A stretch of DNA of 64,000 bases from Malurus cyaneus samueli. Its lineage: Eukaryota; Chordata; Aves; Passeriformes; Maluridae. Both the position numbers and the translations under genes were made by a program. The notes beneath the pieces are model-generated. The model was given only the letters and a program-made list of their open reading frames with translations. It was not told where the DNA came from and made no database searches. Of this stretch, positions 63,090 through 64,000 are shown one piece after another (within the stretch, counting starts at the first letter, position 1; each line of letters begins with the position of its first letter). The DNA lies in the NCBI GenBank assembly GCA_009741485.1, contig CM019237.1, positions 52,130,252 to 52,194,251 of the forward strand. Reading direction: 5' to 3'.

Positions 63090-64000
63090 CTTAAAGTAAA
63101 ATATGAAAACTTAAAGAGCATTGCACATTGTTGCTAAGCCATACTACAGTTTCTTTATCCATAAATTGCCCATTACTATATTTTTCCTCAAGGAAAGGAA
63201 ACAAAAGTGGGCAAGAGAAATCATAATTAAAAGGGAAATGGGACTTTCAAGGTGTTGGGAGATTTTTGTGTCAATTTGCATATCTTACTGCCCATACAGA
63301 AGGCAGAATTCTACATCCACTTTTTATGAGGGCTTCCAGTGAAGATCCAGACTTGCTATTTCATCCTTTCTTTTTTTAAAGGTAACTTATTTTAACCATT
63401 ATTTAAAGGTAACCGGTGTTCATCATTCATCTTGCAAATTTTAAAAGCTACAACCTTTACACCTCCCAGCTTCTGTGTGGTTATAATGTATTTATGATAC
63501 AATTAGCAAATGGTATTCAGCCAAAAGGATTTCCAAAAAACTTACATGGAAGTGTTCAGAAATACAGACATTTGGCTGAAACGTAATCGTTGTTTACATT
63601 CACACAACGACTTGACAAGACAGAAAACAAGGTACATTTCTGTCTCCAGCTATGACTGTGACAGGAGTTTGGATTTCAGTCAGCTGAAGCCGACACCAGA
63701 AGCAGCCTTTCTCTCTTTGTGCAGAACAGATCTGTGCACAGGTCCTTGCACTGGTTCACACATTGCTGGAGAAATGTTTGTGAAAATAGAAAGGGAGGAA
63801 ATGTAGGGGCCTTGGACAGGCTTTTTGTCCTTCAGTACCAGTGCTGGCTTATGTTGGGTAAAACAGAGTTCATCAAATTATGGTTTGGGATCGGCATGCA
63901 ACACATGCACAGAGCCATCGATTTACACTGAAAGATGGCAGTATTAATGGTCCCAAATCACAGCCACCAGAACAAAGGCTGGGAGAGCTTGTATTGTGTC
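63090..64000 (-). other. ITPR2: ITPR2 intron (partial, upstream of first exon in window)
   Basis: This is the 911 bases upstream, in transcription order, of the 62981-63089 exon. The next upstream coding exon was not recognised here. No repeat or other element was identified. Confidence 0.85.

Noticed and set aside
1..64000. tRNA, rRNA or other structured RNA genes
   Set aside because: No A-box/B-box pairs, cloverleaf or known snRNA/snoRNA boxes were convincing on reading either strand. MicroRNA precursors cannot be excluded without folding calculations.

Overview
The window is vertebrate genomic DNA, most likely from a bird. It carries nine short exons with clean GT-AG splice sites separated by introns of 0.6 to 35 kb. 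Interspersed repeats are sparse, and those I can recognise are CR1 (chicken-repeat-1) LINE remnants. There are no bacterial-style operons. A songbird or other neoavian is plausible, but the sequence alone does not fix the species.

Only one gene is supported: ITPR2, the type 2 inositol 1,4,5-trisphosphate receptor (an ER calcium-release channel), on the minus strand. Nine consecutive internal exons lie, in transcription order, at 63089-62981, 28022-27914, 26479-26292, 25227-25044, 24464-24208, 23310-23110, 21176-21066, 16296-16201 and 15050-14931. They total 1375 coding bases (about 458 residues, by my estimate roughly residues 1660-2120 of about 2700). Every junction keeps frame and there is no stop or frameshift. 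They encode the third armadillo/helical region, including the RyR/IP3R-homology-associated (RIH_assoc) segment and the cytosolic half of the activating calcium site. The IP3-binding exons would lie beyond the right edge. The exons for the channel pore would lie beyond the left edge.

Layout: 1-14930 is part of a long downstream intron holding a 77-bp minisatellite, a diverged duplicated pair, microsatellites and a 17-bp inverted repeat. 14931-28022 is the exon-dense part (eight exons in 13 kb). 28023-62980 is a single 35-kb intron at the place where the paralogue ITPR1 carries its SII alternative exons. It contains several CR1 remnants, a CpG-dense patch near 30.5-30.9 kb, a strong CpG island near 49.2-50.0 kb with promoter-type motifs, and a run of 20 G. 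62981-63089 is the most upstream exon, followed by 0.9 kb of the next intron.

The most interesting element is the intronic CpG island, a candidate internal promoter. It could drive an N-terminally truncated ITPR2 transcript on the minus strand or an antisense non-coding RNA on the plus strand. I found no convincing second protein-coding gene, RNA gene, CRISPR array or intact mobile element.
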